64,000 nt of DNA from CAG-1138 sp964495385 (GTDB lineage Bacteria > Bacillota > Clostridia > Christensenellales > CAG-917). The position numbers and the translations under genes were made by a program. The DNA lies in the NCBI GenBank assembly GCA_964495385.1, contig CAZBVO010000005.1, positions 1-64,000 of the forward strand, in the 5' to 3' direction. Of the stretch, positions 1-8,192 are shown piece after piece. Numbering within the stretch: position 1 is the stretch's first letter; every line of letters starts with the position of its first letter. The notes beneath the pieces are model-generated. The model was not told the origin of the DNA. It saw nothing but the letters and a program-made list of their open reading frames with translations, and made no database searches.

Positions 1-21
1 GCAGGCGTTTTCGATTTTCGG

Positions 22-50
22 TTGCAAATGCGGCAAAGGCGTGGTAAACT
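22..50 (+). promoter_or_regulatory. Candidate SigA promoter of the nitroreductase gene
   Basis: TTGCAA at 22-27 and TAAACT at 45-50 are separated by 17 bp, and the downstream gene starts 20 bp later with a GGAG ribosome site. Spacing is ideal but both hexamers deviate from consensus, so this is a candidate only. Confidence 0.45.
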
Positions 51-70
51 AAAATAAAAAAGGAGTTTTT

Positions 71-592
71 ATGGACAGAGTTTTTGAAAATATTTTCTCG
101 CGCAGAAGCGTGCGCAGTTTTAAGGACGAAGCGGTTCCCGAGGGTTTGTTGGACAAAATTATTCAGGCCGGGTTGTATGCCGCAAGCGGTATGAACAAAC
201 AAACTCCGATTGTTTTGAAAATAACCGACAAGGCACTTAGGGACGAACTGGCATCTTTGAACGCCGCCGTCGGAGGCAGAGAGGGGTTCGATCCGTTTTA
301 CGGGGCTCCTGCAGTTCTTGTAGTGTTGGCGGACAAAAGCTTTTTGACTTACGTTTACGACGGAAGCCTCACTATGGGCAACATGATGCTTGCCGCAAAC
401 GCTTTGGGGCTGGGCAGCTGCTGGGTGCATAGGGCGAAAGAGGTTTTTGAAAGCGAACGCGGCAAACAGATTTTGGCCGAACTGGGGGTTTCGGGCGAGT
501 ATGAAGGCATCGGCAATCTTATCGTCGGATACGCCGACGGCGAACCTAAGCAGGCGGCTCCGAGAAGAGAGGGGCGTGTGTTCGGAAAATAA
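71..592 (+). CDS. Nitroreductase family protein (FMN-dependent oxidoreductase)
   Basis: The 173-residue protein has the nitroreductase opening: an early SRRSVRSF segment at about residues 10-17, whose basic residues bind FMN phosphate in this family, followed by an ALxAxSGMNKQT-like segment (about 35-45). A glycine-rich GLGSCWVHR stretch near 115-123 and the C-terminal IVGYADGEPK motif are also typical. These enzymes use NAD(P)H to reduce nitro compounds, quinones or flavins in the cytoplasm; the physiological substrate cannot be read from sequence. Length matches the compact single-domain members. The ATG at 71 has an AAAGGAG site upstream. The next gene has its own promoter, so this appears monocistronic. 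A redox role unrelated to nitro compounds is equally possible. Confidence 0.9.
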   Translation: MDRVFENIFSRRSVRSFKDEAVPEGLLDKIIQAGLYAASGMNKQTPIVLKITDKALRDELASLNAAVGGREGFDPFYGAPAVLVVLADKSFLTYVYDGSLTMGNMMLAANALGLGSCWVHRAKEVFESERGKQILAELGVSGEYEGIGNLIVGYADGEPKQAAPRREGRVFGK

Positions 593-604
593 GCCGACGA
601 ACCG

Positions 605-633
605 TTGACAAACAAAAGGGCGAATAGTAAAAT
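605..633 (+). promoter_or_regulatory. Strong SigA-type promoter of the alpha/beta hydrolase gene
   Basis: A perfect TTGACA (605-610), a 17-bp spacer and TAAAAT (628-633) lie just upstream of the hydrolase start. One mismatch from consensus overall, so the call is fairly secure. Confidence 0.75.
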
Positions 634-667
634 TTTAGGTGCATAGCCAAAAAGGAGACCGGATTAT

Positions 668-1663
668 ATGTTAAAAACACCTGTTATGAGCAAAATTTTC
701 GACGTTGTCGAAGCAAGCAGAGCCAAACCGAACGGCCGCTCGCCGTTTGTGGACGAAATAGAGGTTTTGCACGACGTCGTTTATAAAACCGTTGACGGAA
801 AAGATTTGGTGATGGACATTTATCTTCCACCAAAATCGGACAAAAAAGCACCGGTCGTGCTTGAAATTCCGGGCGGCGGCTGGATGATTCACAACAGAAA
901 AAGAAGAGACGGTTATGCAAGGCTGTTTGCCGTTATGGGCGCGGCCGTTTGTGTCATAGATCACCGACTTTCGCCGGAAGTGTTTTTCCCTGAGAATTTG
1001 AAAGACGTAGTCGATGCCGCCAACTTTATTGCCGACAATGCCGAAAAGTACAATTTCGACGCCTCTAATCTTACGGTCACGGGCGACAGCTCGGGCGGAC
1101 ATCTGGCCGCCTGCCTCGCTTGCGCATCGTCGGTTGAAGGATACGGCGAAAAGCTGGGGCTGGCTCCGCTGAAAACAAAGGTTTCAAACTGTATATTCAT
1201 TTCGGGTGCTTTCAGCTTCGAAACAATGTACCGCATTCCTTGCACGCACTTGTTGATGGTAAGGTATTTCAGCGGTCAAAAAACCAGAAAAGCATTCAGA
1301 AAGTGGGAGTTTTACCGTGAGGCCGATCCGTACAACTACATAACACCTGATTTTCCGGAATCTTACAACAACGGCGGCGGAAGCGATTTGCTGTGCCTCG
1401 GCGAAGCAAAACGCATGGCAGGTTATCTGAATGCCGCAGGGGTTAAAAACCAATACAACGTCGGCAAAAATATCTTCAACAACGCGCACTGCTACGTTTT
1501 GCGTTTGCCGTTTAAACCTGCGCGCAGGGACATGCTGAAAATTATGGAGTGGTATGCCGAAAAACAGGCCGAAAGAGGAGTGAACCTCTCGGAAGGGCTT
1601 GTAAGGGTGACCACCTTCCTTGTGGATTACAAAAGAGCGCTTAAGGGCGAAGTCAAATGCTGA
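668..1663 (+). CDS. Alpha/beta hydrolase, esterase/lipase-like
   Basis: This 331-residue protein has the fold markers of the hormone-sensitive-lipase/carboxylesterase type. The oxyanion loop is at about residues 68-72 (PGGGW) and the nucleophile elbow GDSSGG places the catalytic serine at residue 141. A DHRLSPE segment between them is typical of this group, and NNAHCY near the C-terminus may carry the catalytic histidine. It probably hydrolyses small acyl or acetyl esters in the cytoplasm, since no signal peptide is visible. The usual HGGG histidine is replaced by proline at residue 68. ATG at 668 has GGAG 10 bp upstream; an internal ATG at codon 7 is a possible alternative. It is flanked by its own promoter and an inverted repeat, so it is likely a single-gene unit. 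Substrate is not predictable. Confidence 0.85.
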   Translation: MLKTPVMSKIFDVVEASRAKPNGRSPFVDEIEVLHDVVYKTVDGKDLVMDIYLPPKSDKKAPVVLEIPGGGWMIHNRKRRDGYARLFAVMGAAVCVIDHRLSPEVFFPENLKDVVDAANFIADNAEKYNFDASNLTVTGDSSGGHLAACLACASSVEGYGEKLGLAPLKTKVSNCIFISGAFSFETMYRIPCTHLLMVRYFSGQKTRKAFRKWEFYREADPYNYITPDFPESYNNGGGSDLLCLGEAKRMAGYLNAAGVKNQYNVGKNIFNNAHCYVLRLPFKPARRDMLKIMEWYAEKQAERGVNLSEGLVRVTTFLVDYKRALKGEVKC

Positions 1664-1668
1664 CGGCC

Positions 1669-1691
1669 GTTCAAAAACGACATTTTTGAAC
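1669..1691. terminator. Inverted repeat after the hydrolase gene
   Basis: Nine-base arms GTTCAAAAA and TTTTTGAAC flank a 5-base loop (CGACA). It sits 5 bp after the stop codon. The stem is AT-rich and has no long U-tract after it, so termination is plausible but not certain. Confidence 0.45.
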
Positions 1692-1730
1692 AAATAGCAC
1701 GATTATTTTTGAATTTGTGCCTAAAAAGCG

Positions 1731-1760
1731 TTGATTTTGCAAACTTAATTGTGATATACT
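1731..1760 (+). promoter_or_regulatory. Candidate extended -10 promoter
   Basis: TTGATT (1731-1736), an 18-bp spacer and TATACT (1755-1760) preceded by TG at 1752-1753 form an extended -10 promoter 22 bp before the next start codon. Confidence 0.6.
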
Positions 1761-1782
1761 TTTGGCAAATCACGAGGTAATT

Positions 1783-2214
1783 ATGCAATATAACGTAGTC
1801 GTAACTTCAAAAAACGAGGGGCTTTCCGACCGCATCGCCGCACTTGTGGCTGAACGGTTGGAACTTTTCTATTTGTCCTTTTCCGACCTCATTTTGTACA
1901 ACGCAAACCGTCCGTCGAGAGAAGCGATAATCGAAGACGGCGGCACTGAATGGTTTTATCGGTTGCATCACGGCGCGGCGTCCGATTTGGCGGAATACGA
2001 AAACACCGTCATCGGCATTGCGGTGGACGATTTCGACTACGAAGTTTACTTGGCGGTTCGTCCGCGTTCCGTTCTTTGCTATGTGGCAACCGAGGGCGAC
2101 GACACCGACACCGACGGATTCGACGTGGTGGTAAACGCTTCGGAACGAAACGTAGGCGAAACGGTCAAACTGATGACCGAAAAAATATGCGAACTGAGTC
2201 GCGTAAAAAACTGA
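1783..2214 (+). CDS. Shikimate-kinase-like protein lacking the P-loop
   Basis: I chose ATG 1783 over the in-frame TTG at 1762 because a GAGGT site precedes it, giving 143 residues. The order of segments follows shikimate kinase: an N-terminal strand (YNVVV), a helix like the one after the P-loop (RIAALVAERL), a strand (LFYLSF), a loop with EDGGTEWFYRL where AroK has EGEExFRxxE, a strand VIGIAV where AroK has the GGG loop, and a C-terminal FDVVVNAS plus helix resembling the AroK end. The Walker A motif (GxxGxGKS) is replaced by SKNEGLSD and the GGG loop by DDF, so ATP and shikimate binding should be lost. It is probably a non-catalytic relative with a binding or regulatory role. Similarity is judged by eye and low in identity; a diverged unrelated P-loop-like fold is possible. 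Confidence 0.6.
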   Translation: MQYNVVVTSKNEGLSDRIAALVAERLELFYLSFSDLILYNANRPSREAIIEDGGTEWFYRLHHGAASDLAEYENTVIGIAVDDFDYEVYLAVRPRSVLCYVATEGDDTDTDGFDVVVNASERNVGETVKLMTEKICELSRVKN

Positions 2215-2243
2215 CGGTAAATCGGCCGAACCGATTTTGATTT

Positions 2244-2270
2244 AAAGCAGGCATAATGCCTGCTTTTTGT
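2244..2270 (+). terminator. Intrinsic terminator after the shikimate-kinase-like gene
   Basis: Ten-base arms (AAAGCAGGCA / TGCCTGCTTT) around a TAA loop are followed by TTTGTTTTG. The run of T overlaps the 3' arm, a classical Rho-independent form. Confidence 0.85.
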
Positions 2271-2384
2271 TTTGTCTTAACCACGGCACGAATTTCAAAA
2301 CGGTGCAAAACGGGGGAATTTCCGTGGGCGAGGTTGTTTTTTTGCGCTTTCACCGAAAAATATTCAATTTTGCGACACAGATTA

Positions 2385-2413
2385 TTGAAATTTCTTTTGC
2401 ATTTTGCTATAAT
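2385..2413 (+). promoter_or_regulatory. Promoter of the glycogen operon
   Basis: TTGAAA (2385-2390), exactly 17 bp, then a perfect TATAAT (2408-2413), 33 bp before the glgB start. It is the only convincing promoter ahead of the six co-directional glycogen genes. No clear operator was recognised. Confidence 0.85.
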
Positions 2414-2445
2414 ATCATTGAATAATATTATATTTGAGGTAAGTT

Positions 2446-4350
2446 ATGGACAAATACGGCACCGACGTTCCCGTTTATCTTTTCGGCGAGGGTACCAATT
2501 ATGAAGCCTACAAGCTGTTTTCGCCTGCCGAATACAGCGAAAACGGCGTGCGTAAATGGCGGTTCAGGGTTTGGGCTCCGAATGCGGACCGAGTCAGCCT
2601 TGTCGGCGATTTTAACGACTGGAACACCGAAACGACGCCGCTATTGAAGGGTAGCGGAGGAATTTGGGAGACTTCCGTTGAAGGGCTTAAGCAGTTTGAC
2701 GTCTACAAATATGCCGTAACAAAAGGGGGCAAAACAACCCTTAAAACCGATCCGTACGGGCTTCACTTCGAGACGGCGCCTTCAAACGGTGCAAAACTAT
2801 ATAAACTTGACGGCTACAAGTGGAAAGATTCCGAATGGATGCAAAGCCGAGAAAAGGTAAATCCGTATCAAAGTCCGATAAACATCTACGAGGTGCATGC
2901 AGGCAGTTGGAAGCGCTATGAGGACGGCAACGTGTTGGACTACAAAAAACTTGCCGACGAATTGGTTCCTTACGTCAAAAAGATGAACTATACGCACGTC
3001 GAGCTTATGCCCGTCACCGAATATCCTTTTGACGGAAGTTGGGGCTATCAGGTTACCGGGATGTTTGCGCCGACAAGCCGTTACGGAACTCCGAAAGACT
3101 TTATGTATTTCGTTGACAAATGTCACAGGGCCGGCATAGGCGTTATTTTGGATTTCGTGCTTGCGCATTTCCCGAAAGACGAACACGGGCTGGCATTGTT
3201 TGACGGCACTCCGTGTTACGAATACGCCAACCCTAAAAAGGGCGAGCATAAGGAATGGGGAACAAAGGTTTTTGACTATTCAAAAAGAGAAGTCAGAAGT
3301 TTTCTTATTTCGGCAGTCAATTTTTGGTTCGAAAGGTACCATATCGACGGAGTGCGCTGCGATGCCGTTGCGTCGATGCTCTACTTGGACTATGCCAAAA
3401 AACCGGGCGAGTGGGAACCTAACTGCTTCGGCGGAAATCACAATCTCGAGGCAAAGGACTTTTTGAAACAACTCAACACCGCCATCTTGACCAAGCATAA
3501 AGGTGCGTTGACCATTGCGGAGGAGTCGACGGCTTACCCGATGGTTACCATGCCGCCGCAGGTGGGAGGCCTCGGGTTCAACTTCAAATGGAACATGGGC
3601 TGGATGAACGACGGGCTGTCATACTTGAAAACTGATCCGTTTTTCAGAAAAGGGTGCCACCACAAACTGACTTTCGGCATAACGTATGCTTACAGCGAAA
3701 ATTACATCCTTCCGCTGTCTCACGACGAGGTGGTTCACGGCAAACTTTCGCTTATAAACCGCGCCCCGACTTCGTATGAAGACAAGTTTGAAAACCTCAA
3801 AACCTTTTACGGCTATATGATGAGCCATCCGGGCAAAAAACTGCTGTTTATGGGCGGCGAGTTCGGTCAGTTTATCGAGTGGAGGTACGCCGAGCAGCTC
3901 GATTGGTTGCTGTTGGACTATCCTAAACACAGAGAACTCAAGGCTTTTGTGAAGGATTTGAACGCCTTTTATTTGCAAACGCCTGCGCTTTACGAATTGG
4001 ACACCGAGGAGAGAGGCTTCAGATGGTCAAGCGTGGACGACTGCGAACAGAACGTCTATTCCTACGTCAGATTCGACAAGGCGGGCGAACCGTTGCTGGT
4101 TGTTTTGAACTTCGGTTCCGTCAAACGCGAGCGCTACCGCATGGGCGTGCCGCACAAGGGAAAATACAAGGCGGTGTTTACGTCGACCTTGAAAAAATAC
4201 GGCGGAAACTCGGACAAAAAACCTTGCTATTCGTCCAAAAAAACTCCGGCGCACGGTTTCGATCAAAGCATAACGGTGAACATTCCGGCTTTTTCGGTAA
4301 CGTATTTTAAAGTTCAAAAAACAGATTCGTCTTCGGACGACAAAGCATAA
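2446..4350 (+). CDS. glgB: 1,4-alpha-glucan branching enzyme
   Basis: GlgB cuts an alpha-1,4-glucan and rejoins the piece by an alpha-1,6 bond, creating glycogen branches. The 634-residue protein has an N-terminal CBM48 domain (about 30-125; VWAPNADRVSLVGDFNDW) and a GH13 barrel from about 150. The nucleophile is D306 in GVRCDAVA, the acid/base E359 in TIAEES, and the transition-state aspartate D427 in SHDEVVHG. A C-terminal beta domain completes a normal-length bacterial enzyme. ATG 2446 follows a GAGGT site. It is the first gene of an operon with glgC 21 bp downstream, so branching, ADP-glucose supply and synthase are co-expressed. Nothing appears truncated or unusual. Confidence 0.97.
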   Translation: MDKYGTDVPVYLFGEGTNYEAYKLFSPAEYSENGVRKWRFRVWAPNADRVSLVGDFNDWNTETTPLLKGSGGIWETSVEGLKQFDVYKYAVTKGGKTTLKTDPYGLHFETAPSNGAKLYKLDGYKWKDSEWMQSREKVNPYQSPINIYEVHAGSWKRYEDGNVLDYKKLADELVPYVKKMNYTHVELMPVTEYPFDGSWGYQVTGMFAPTSRYGTPKDFMYFVDKCHRAGIGVILDFVLAHFPKDEHGLALFDGTPCYEYANPKKGEHKEWGTKVFDYSKREVRSFLISAVNFWFERYHIDGVRCDAVASMLYLDYAKKPGEWEPNCFGGNHNLEAKDFLKQLNTAILTKHKGALTIAEESTAYPMVTMPPQVGGLGFNFKWNMGWMNDGLSYLKTDPFFRKGCHHKLTFGITYAYSENYILPLSHDEVVHGKLSLINRAPTSYEDKFENLKTFYGYMMSHPGKKLLFMGGEFGQFIEWRYAEQLDWLLLDYPKHRELKAFVKDLNAFYLQTPALYELDTEERGFRWSSVDDCEQNVYSYVRFDKAGEPLLVVLNFGSVKRERYRMGVPHKGKYKAVFTSTLKKYGGNSDKKPCYSSKKTPAHGFDQSITVNIPAFSVTYFKVQKTDSSSDDKA

Positions 4351-4371
4351 AAGATAAGGAGGAAAGATTTT

Positions 4372-5565
4372 ATGCAAGCAAAAAAAGAATGTCTGGCAAT
4401 GCTTCTTGCCGGCGGACAGGGCACCAGGCTCGGCGTTTTGACAGAAGATATGGCTAAGCCGGCCGTGCCTTTCGGCGGAAAATATCGAATCATCGATTTT
4501 CCTATTTCAAACTGCATAAACAGCGATATAGACACGGTGGGCGTGTTGACGCAGTACCGTCCTTTCGAACTGCATCAATACATCGGAAACGGACAACCGT
4601 GGGATTTGGACCGCCTGAACGGAGGTATTTTCGTGTTGCCGCCGTACATGAGGGCAAAATCGGGCGAATGGTACAAGGGTACCGCAAACGCCATTTATCA
4701 AAACATCGATTTTATCGACCGTTATAATCCGGATTACGTGGTGCTTTTGTCGGGTGACCACATCTATAAAATGAATTATGACAGGATGCTGGATGCGCAC
4801 AAGAGCAACAATGCCGATTGCACGATAGCCGTTTTGAACGTTTCTATCGAGGAAGCGCACCGCTTCGGCATTATGGAAACCGACGACAATAATCGCATAG
4901 TTGCCTTTGAAGAAAAACCAAAGCAACCTAAATCCACCAAAGCGTCCATGGGCATTTACATCTTTACCTGGGACAAACTGCGCAGCTATTTGATTGCCGA
5001 CGAAAATAATCCGGAAAGCGAAAACGATTTCGGCAAAAACGTTATACCTGCAATGCTTGCCGACGGACAACGTATGTTTGCGTACGAGTTTGACGGCTAC
5101 TGGAAGGACGTAGGGACTATAAGCAGCTTGTGGGAAGCAAATATGGATTTGCTTGACAGCGCAAGCGGATTGGACATCGACGATCCGAACTGGAAAATTT
5201 ATGCGCGAAATTCTGCCGAACCGCCTCAATACCTGGCGGCGGACGCTACGGTCAAAAACTCGATAATCAGCGAGGGCTGTCTCATCGAGGGCGAAATCGG
5301 ACACAGCGTCATCAGCCACGGCTGTACGGTCGGAAAAGGCGCGGTTGTTTTTGACAGCATTTTGATGCCGGGCGCAACGGTTAAAGCGGGCGCAACGGTC
5401 AGACACGCCATAGTGGGCTGGGATGCAACGGTAGGCGTCGGCGCAACGGTTGGCAGCGAGCAAAAGGCTCCTGTAGGCGGCGAATGGAAAATCGCCGTGG
5501 TTGCACCGAATCTTTCGATTGCCGACGGCAGAGTTGTCGGCGAAGGCCAAATGGTAAGAGAATAG
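4372..5565 (+). CDS. glgC: Glucose-1-phosphate adenylyltransferase, catalytic subunit
   Basis: GlgC makes ADP-glucose from ATP and glucose-1-phosphate, the committed step of glycogen synthesis. The 397-residue protein carries the nucleotide-binding GGQGTRL at residues 14-20, KPAVPFGGKYRIIDF just after it, the LSGDHIYKMNY metal-binding segment, and a C-terminal left-handed beta-helix of hexapeptide-like repeats (about 285-370). Its AAGGAGG ribosome site is strong. glgD follows 10 bp later. In Firmicutes with both genes, GlgC provides catalysis and GlgD modulates the heterotetramer; that pairing is known for the family and is inferred here from gene order. Confidence 0.97.
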   Translation: MQAKKECLAMLLAGGQGTRLGVLTEDMAKPAVPFGGKYRIIDFPISNCINSDIDTVGVLTQYRPFELHQYIGNGQPWDLDRLNGGIFVLPPYMRAKSGEWYKGTANAIYQNIDFIDRYNPDYVVLLSGDHIYKMNYDRMLDAHKSNNADCTIAVLNVSIEEAHRFGIMETDDNNRIVAFEEKPKQPKSTKASMGIYIFTWDKLRSYLIADENNPESENDFGKNVIPAMLADGQRMFAYEFDGYWKDVGTISSLWEANMDLLDSASGLDIDDPNWKIYARNSAEPPQYLAADATVKNSIISEGCLIEGEIGHSVISHGCTVGKGAVVFDSILMPGATVKAGATVRHAIVGWDATVGVGATVGSEQKAPVGGEWKIAVVAPNLSIADGRVVGEGQMVRE

Positions 5566-5575
5566 GAGGCGGAAT

Positions 5576-6694
5576 ATGTTAAACAACACAATGAGCATCA
5601 TTTTTGCAGGCACTACCGAAAGTCATCTCAACGAACTTACCATTCACCGCACCATAGCTTCGCTTCCGTACGGCGGCAGATACCGTTTTATCGATTTTTC
5701 GCTTTCCAACCTGGTAAACAGCGGCATCGACAAAATCGGTATCGTAACCAAAAACAACTACAACAGTCTTATGGACCATCTCCGCATGGGCAGGGACTGG
5801 GATTTGAACCGTAAAAACGGCGGCATTACGCTTTTCCCTCCGTTCGGACTCAACACGTTGCGTGAAGTGTATCGCGGCAAAATCGAAGCGCTTTATTCAA
5901 TCCGCAACTTTATAAGAGATTCCAAAGAGGAGTACGTCGTCGTGGCAAACGCAAACTGCGTTTATACGGTCAATTACGAAGACGTCGTGAAAAAACACGT
6001 CGACAGCGGCGCGGACATCACGATGCTTACATATCGCACAACGGAGTTCGGCGGGCACAAAATGGTTGTCGAAACCGACAAAAACGGCATGGTTACCGAT
6101 TTTGCCTATGCAAACGAATTCGACAAAACCGAAAGGCTTGCAAACATGCTTATCTACGTTGCCAGAAAGGACATTTTGCTGTCGTTGGTTGAGGCGGCGT
6201 ACACCAGAGGCCTTATCGATTTCGAGCGTGACATCATCTTTAGAAAACGCGACGAGCTGAAGCTTTTTGCTTACGAGGTCGCAGGATACGTTGCCGTCAT
6301 CGACGATATTCCTTCTTACTTTAAGCACAATATGGACCTTTTGGACGGCTCGGTCAGGGAAAATTTGTTCCGTGACGAAAACGGCCCTATCCGCACCAAG
6401 GTTAAAGACAGCGTTCCTACAAGGTACCTTGAGGACGCTTGCGTCAAAAACAGCCTCATCGCAGACGGCTGCGTAATCAACGGAACCGTCGAAAACAGCA
6501 TTTTGTTCCGTGGCGTTACCGTCGAAAAGGGCGCACGGGTCAGAAACAGCATCATCATGGAACACGGCGTTATAGGTATGGATGCCAACGTGGACTACGT
6601 TATCACCGACAAGAGCGTTGTGGTGCAGAAAGACAGACATTTGTCGGGATACGAAACCTATCCGATAGTTATAGTTAAAGGCAAAACCGTTTAA
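5576..6694 (+). CDS. glgD: Glucose-1-phosphate adenylyltransferase, regulatory-type subunit
   Basis: This 372-residue GlgC paralogue starts with an AGGAGG-led ATG. It keeps the nucleotidyltransferase fold and the beta-helix tail (about 270-345), including PYGGRYRFIDFSLSN, but the N-terminal GGxGTRL nucleotide loop is replaced by AGTTESHLNEL and the catalytic GDH segment reads NANCVY. It is therefore expected to be non-catalytic or weakly catalytic and to act as the partner of GlgC, as GlgD does in Geobacillus and Clostridia. It lies between glgC and glgA, with 44 bp to glgA. The final hexapeptide region ends with ETYPIVIVKGK, usual for GlgD. Confidence 0.95.
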   Translation: MLNNTMSIIFAGTTESHLNELTIHRTIASLPYGGRYRFIDFSLSNLVNSGIDKIGIVTKNNYNSLMDHLRMGRDWDLNRKNGGITLFPPFGLNTLREVYRGKIEALYSIRNFIRDSKEEYVVVANANCVYTVNYEDVVKKHVDSGADITMLTYRTTEFGGHKMVVETDKNGMVTDFAYANEFDKTERLANMLIYVARKDILLSLVEAAYTRGLIDFERDIIFRKRDELKLFAYEVAGYVAVIDDIPSYFKHNMDLLDGSVRENLFRDENGPIRTKVKDSVPTRYLEDACVKNSLIADGCVINGTVENSILFRGVTVEKGARVRNSIIMEHGVIGMDANVDYVITDKSVVVQKDRHLSGYETYPIVIVKGKTV

Positions 6695-6738
6695 TTTGTT
6701 CGGCTAAGGCAGATGCCGACACAAAACAAGGAGACTTT

Positions 6739-8151
6739 ATGAAAATTTTGTTCGTTACAGGCGAAGCCGCTCCGTTTTTGAGGACGGGCGGATTGGGCGA
6801 CGTTGCAGGAGCATTGCCTCAGGCGGTAAAGGCTTTGGGGCACGACATCCGCATCGTTATGCCGCTTTATCAGGGCATTTCCGAGGAAAACCGCAAAAAA
6901 ATGCGCTACCTCGGCAACACCTTTGTGGACGTCGGTTGGCGTAGGCAGTATATGGGCGTTTTCGAAGCGGAAGCGTCGGGCGTGACCTATTATTTTATCG
7001 ACAACGAGTACTACTTCAACAGAAGCGGCCTCTATGGTCATTTCGACGACGGCGAAAGGTTTGCTTATTTTAGCAAAGCGGCTTTGGAAATGACCAAAAT
7101 TACGGGCTTCGAGCCTGACGTCATCCATTGCAACGATTGGCAAACCGCTCTCGTTCCGGTGTTTTTGGATTGCTTCTACAGGGGAGTGGACTCATACAAA
7201 AACACCAAAACCATGCTTACCATTCACAACATCGAATTTCAGGGACAGTTCGACCGCTTTATTATAGGCGACATTTTGGGAGTTCCGTCCGATTGGGAAA
7301 GCGTTTTGGAATGGCGCGGAGCTTGCAACTATTTAAAAGCAGGCATCGAGCGTGCAAATTTGGTGACGACGGTTTCGGAAACTTATGCCGACGAACTTCA
7401 ACACAGTTTTTATGCGTTCGGGCTTGAAAGCATTTTAAGCGACAGAAGATACAAGCTTAGGGGCGTCATCAACGGCATCGACACAAAACTTTACGATCCG
7501 GCCTCCGACAAAAATCTTTACGTCAACTACAATGCCGAAACCGTGAAAAAGCGTTTGCAAAACAAAAAACGCCTTTGTAAGGAATTAGGGTTGGAATATG
7601 CGGAAAACAGACCTGTTTTGGCAATAGTGTCCCGCTTGACCGAGCAAAAAGGCCTTGATTTGATTTCGCCTGTTTTGGACGAACTTTTGAAGGCCGATTT
7701 GCAACTTGTCGTTTTGGGAACGGGCGACTGGCGTTACGAGCAGATGTTCAAAAACGCCGCCGAACGCTATCCGGATAAGGTGCGTGCCATAATAAGTTTC
7801 AGCGGCGCGTTGGCACAAAAAATTTACGGCAGCGCAGACATATTCCTGATGCCGTCCAAGCAGGAGCCTTGCGGACTGGGACAGATGATTGCCATGCGTT
7901 ACGGGGCAGTGCCCGTGGTCAGAGAAACCGGCGGCCTTAAAGACAGCGTGCGTCCGTTTGACGGCAGCGAAGGCACTGGCTTTACTTTCAAAAGCTACAA
8001 TCCGTACGACATGTTGGACGCCATTTGGCGCGCAGTAGGCGTTTATTTTGACAAAAAACAATGGTCAAAGGTTCAACTCGGGGCAATGAAGTGCGATTTT
8101 GGTTGGGAAACGTCGGCAAATAAATATTGCGAATTTTACCAATCGCTTTAA
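6739..8151 (+). CDS. glgA: Glycogen synthase (ADP-glucose type, GT5)
   Basis: GlgA transfers glucose from ADP-glucose to the non-reducing end of the glycogen chain. The 470-residue protein has the GT-B fold: N-terminal domain beginning MKILFVTGEAAPF with the TGGLGDV loop at 16-22, an HxxDWQT-like CNDWQT near residue 133, and a C-terminal domain with SRLTEQKG and the sugar-donor segment SKQEPCGLGQ (about 374-383). Residue 15, the ADP-glucose contacting lysine in Escherichia coli GlgA (KTGGL), is arginine here, a conservative change. AGGAG lies 8 bp before the ATG. The gene is the fourth of the operon, 41 bp before glgP. Confidence 0.96.
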   Translation: MKILFVTGEAAPFLRTGGLGDVAGALPQAVKALGHDIRIVMPLYQGISEENRKKMRYLGNTFVDVGWRRQYMGVFEAEASGVTYYFIDNEYYFNRSGLYGHFDDGERFAYFSKAALEMTKITGFEPDVIHCNDWQTALVPVFLDCFYRGVDSYKNTKTMLTIHNIEFQGQFDRFIIGDILGVPSDWESVLEWRGACNYLKAGIERANLVTTVSETYADELQHSFYAFGLESILSDRRYKLRGVINGIDTKLYDPASDKNLYVNYNAETVKKRLQNKKRLCKELGLEYAENRPVLAIVSRLTEQKGLDLISPVLDELLKADLQLVVLGTGDWRYEQMFKNAAERYPDKVRAIISFSGALAQKIYGSADIFLMPSKQEPCGLGQMIAMRYGAVPVVRETGGLKDSVRPFDGSEGTGFTFKSYNPYDMLDAIWRAVGVYFDKKQWSKVQLGAMKCDFGWETSANKYCEFYQSL

Positions 8152-8192
8152 ACCATCAACAAAATTATCATATACAGGAGAACACGACTCTA

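Noticed and set aside
1762..1782. Upstream TTG start for the shikimate-kinase-like gene
   Set aside because: It overlaps the promoter region and lacks a ribosome site, while ATG 1783 has GAGGT at good spacing.
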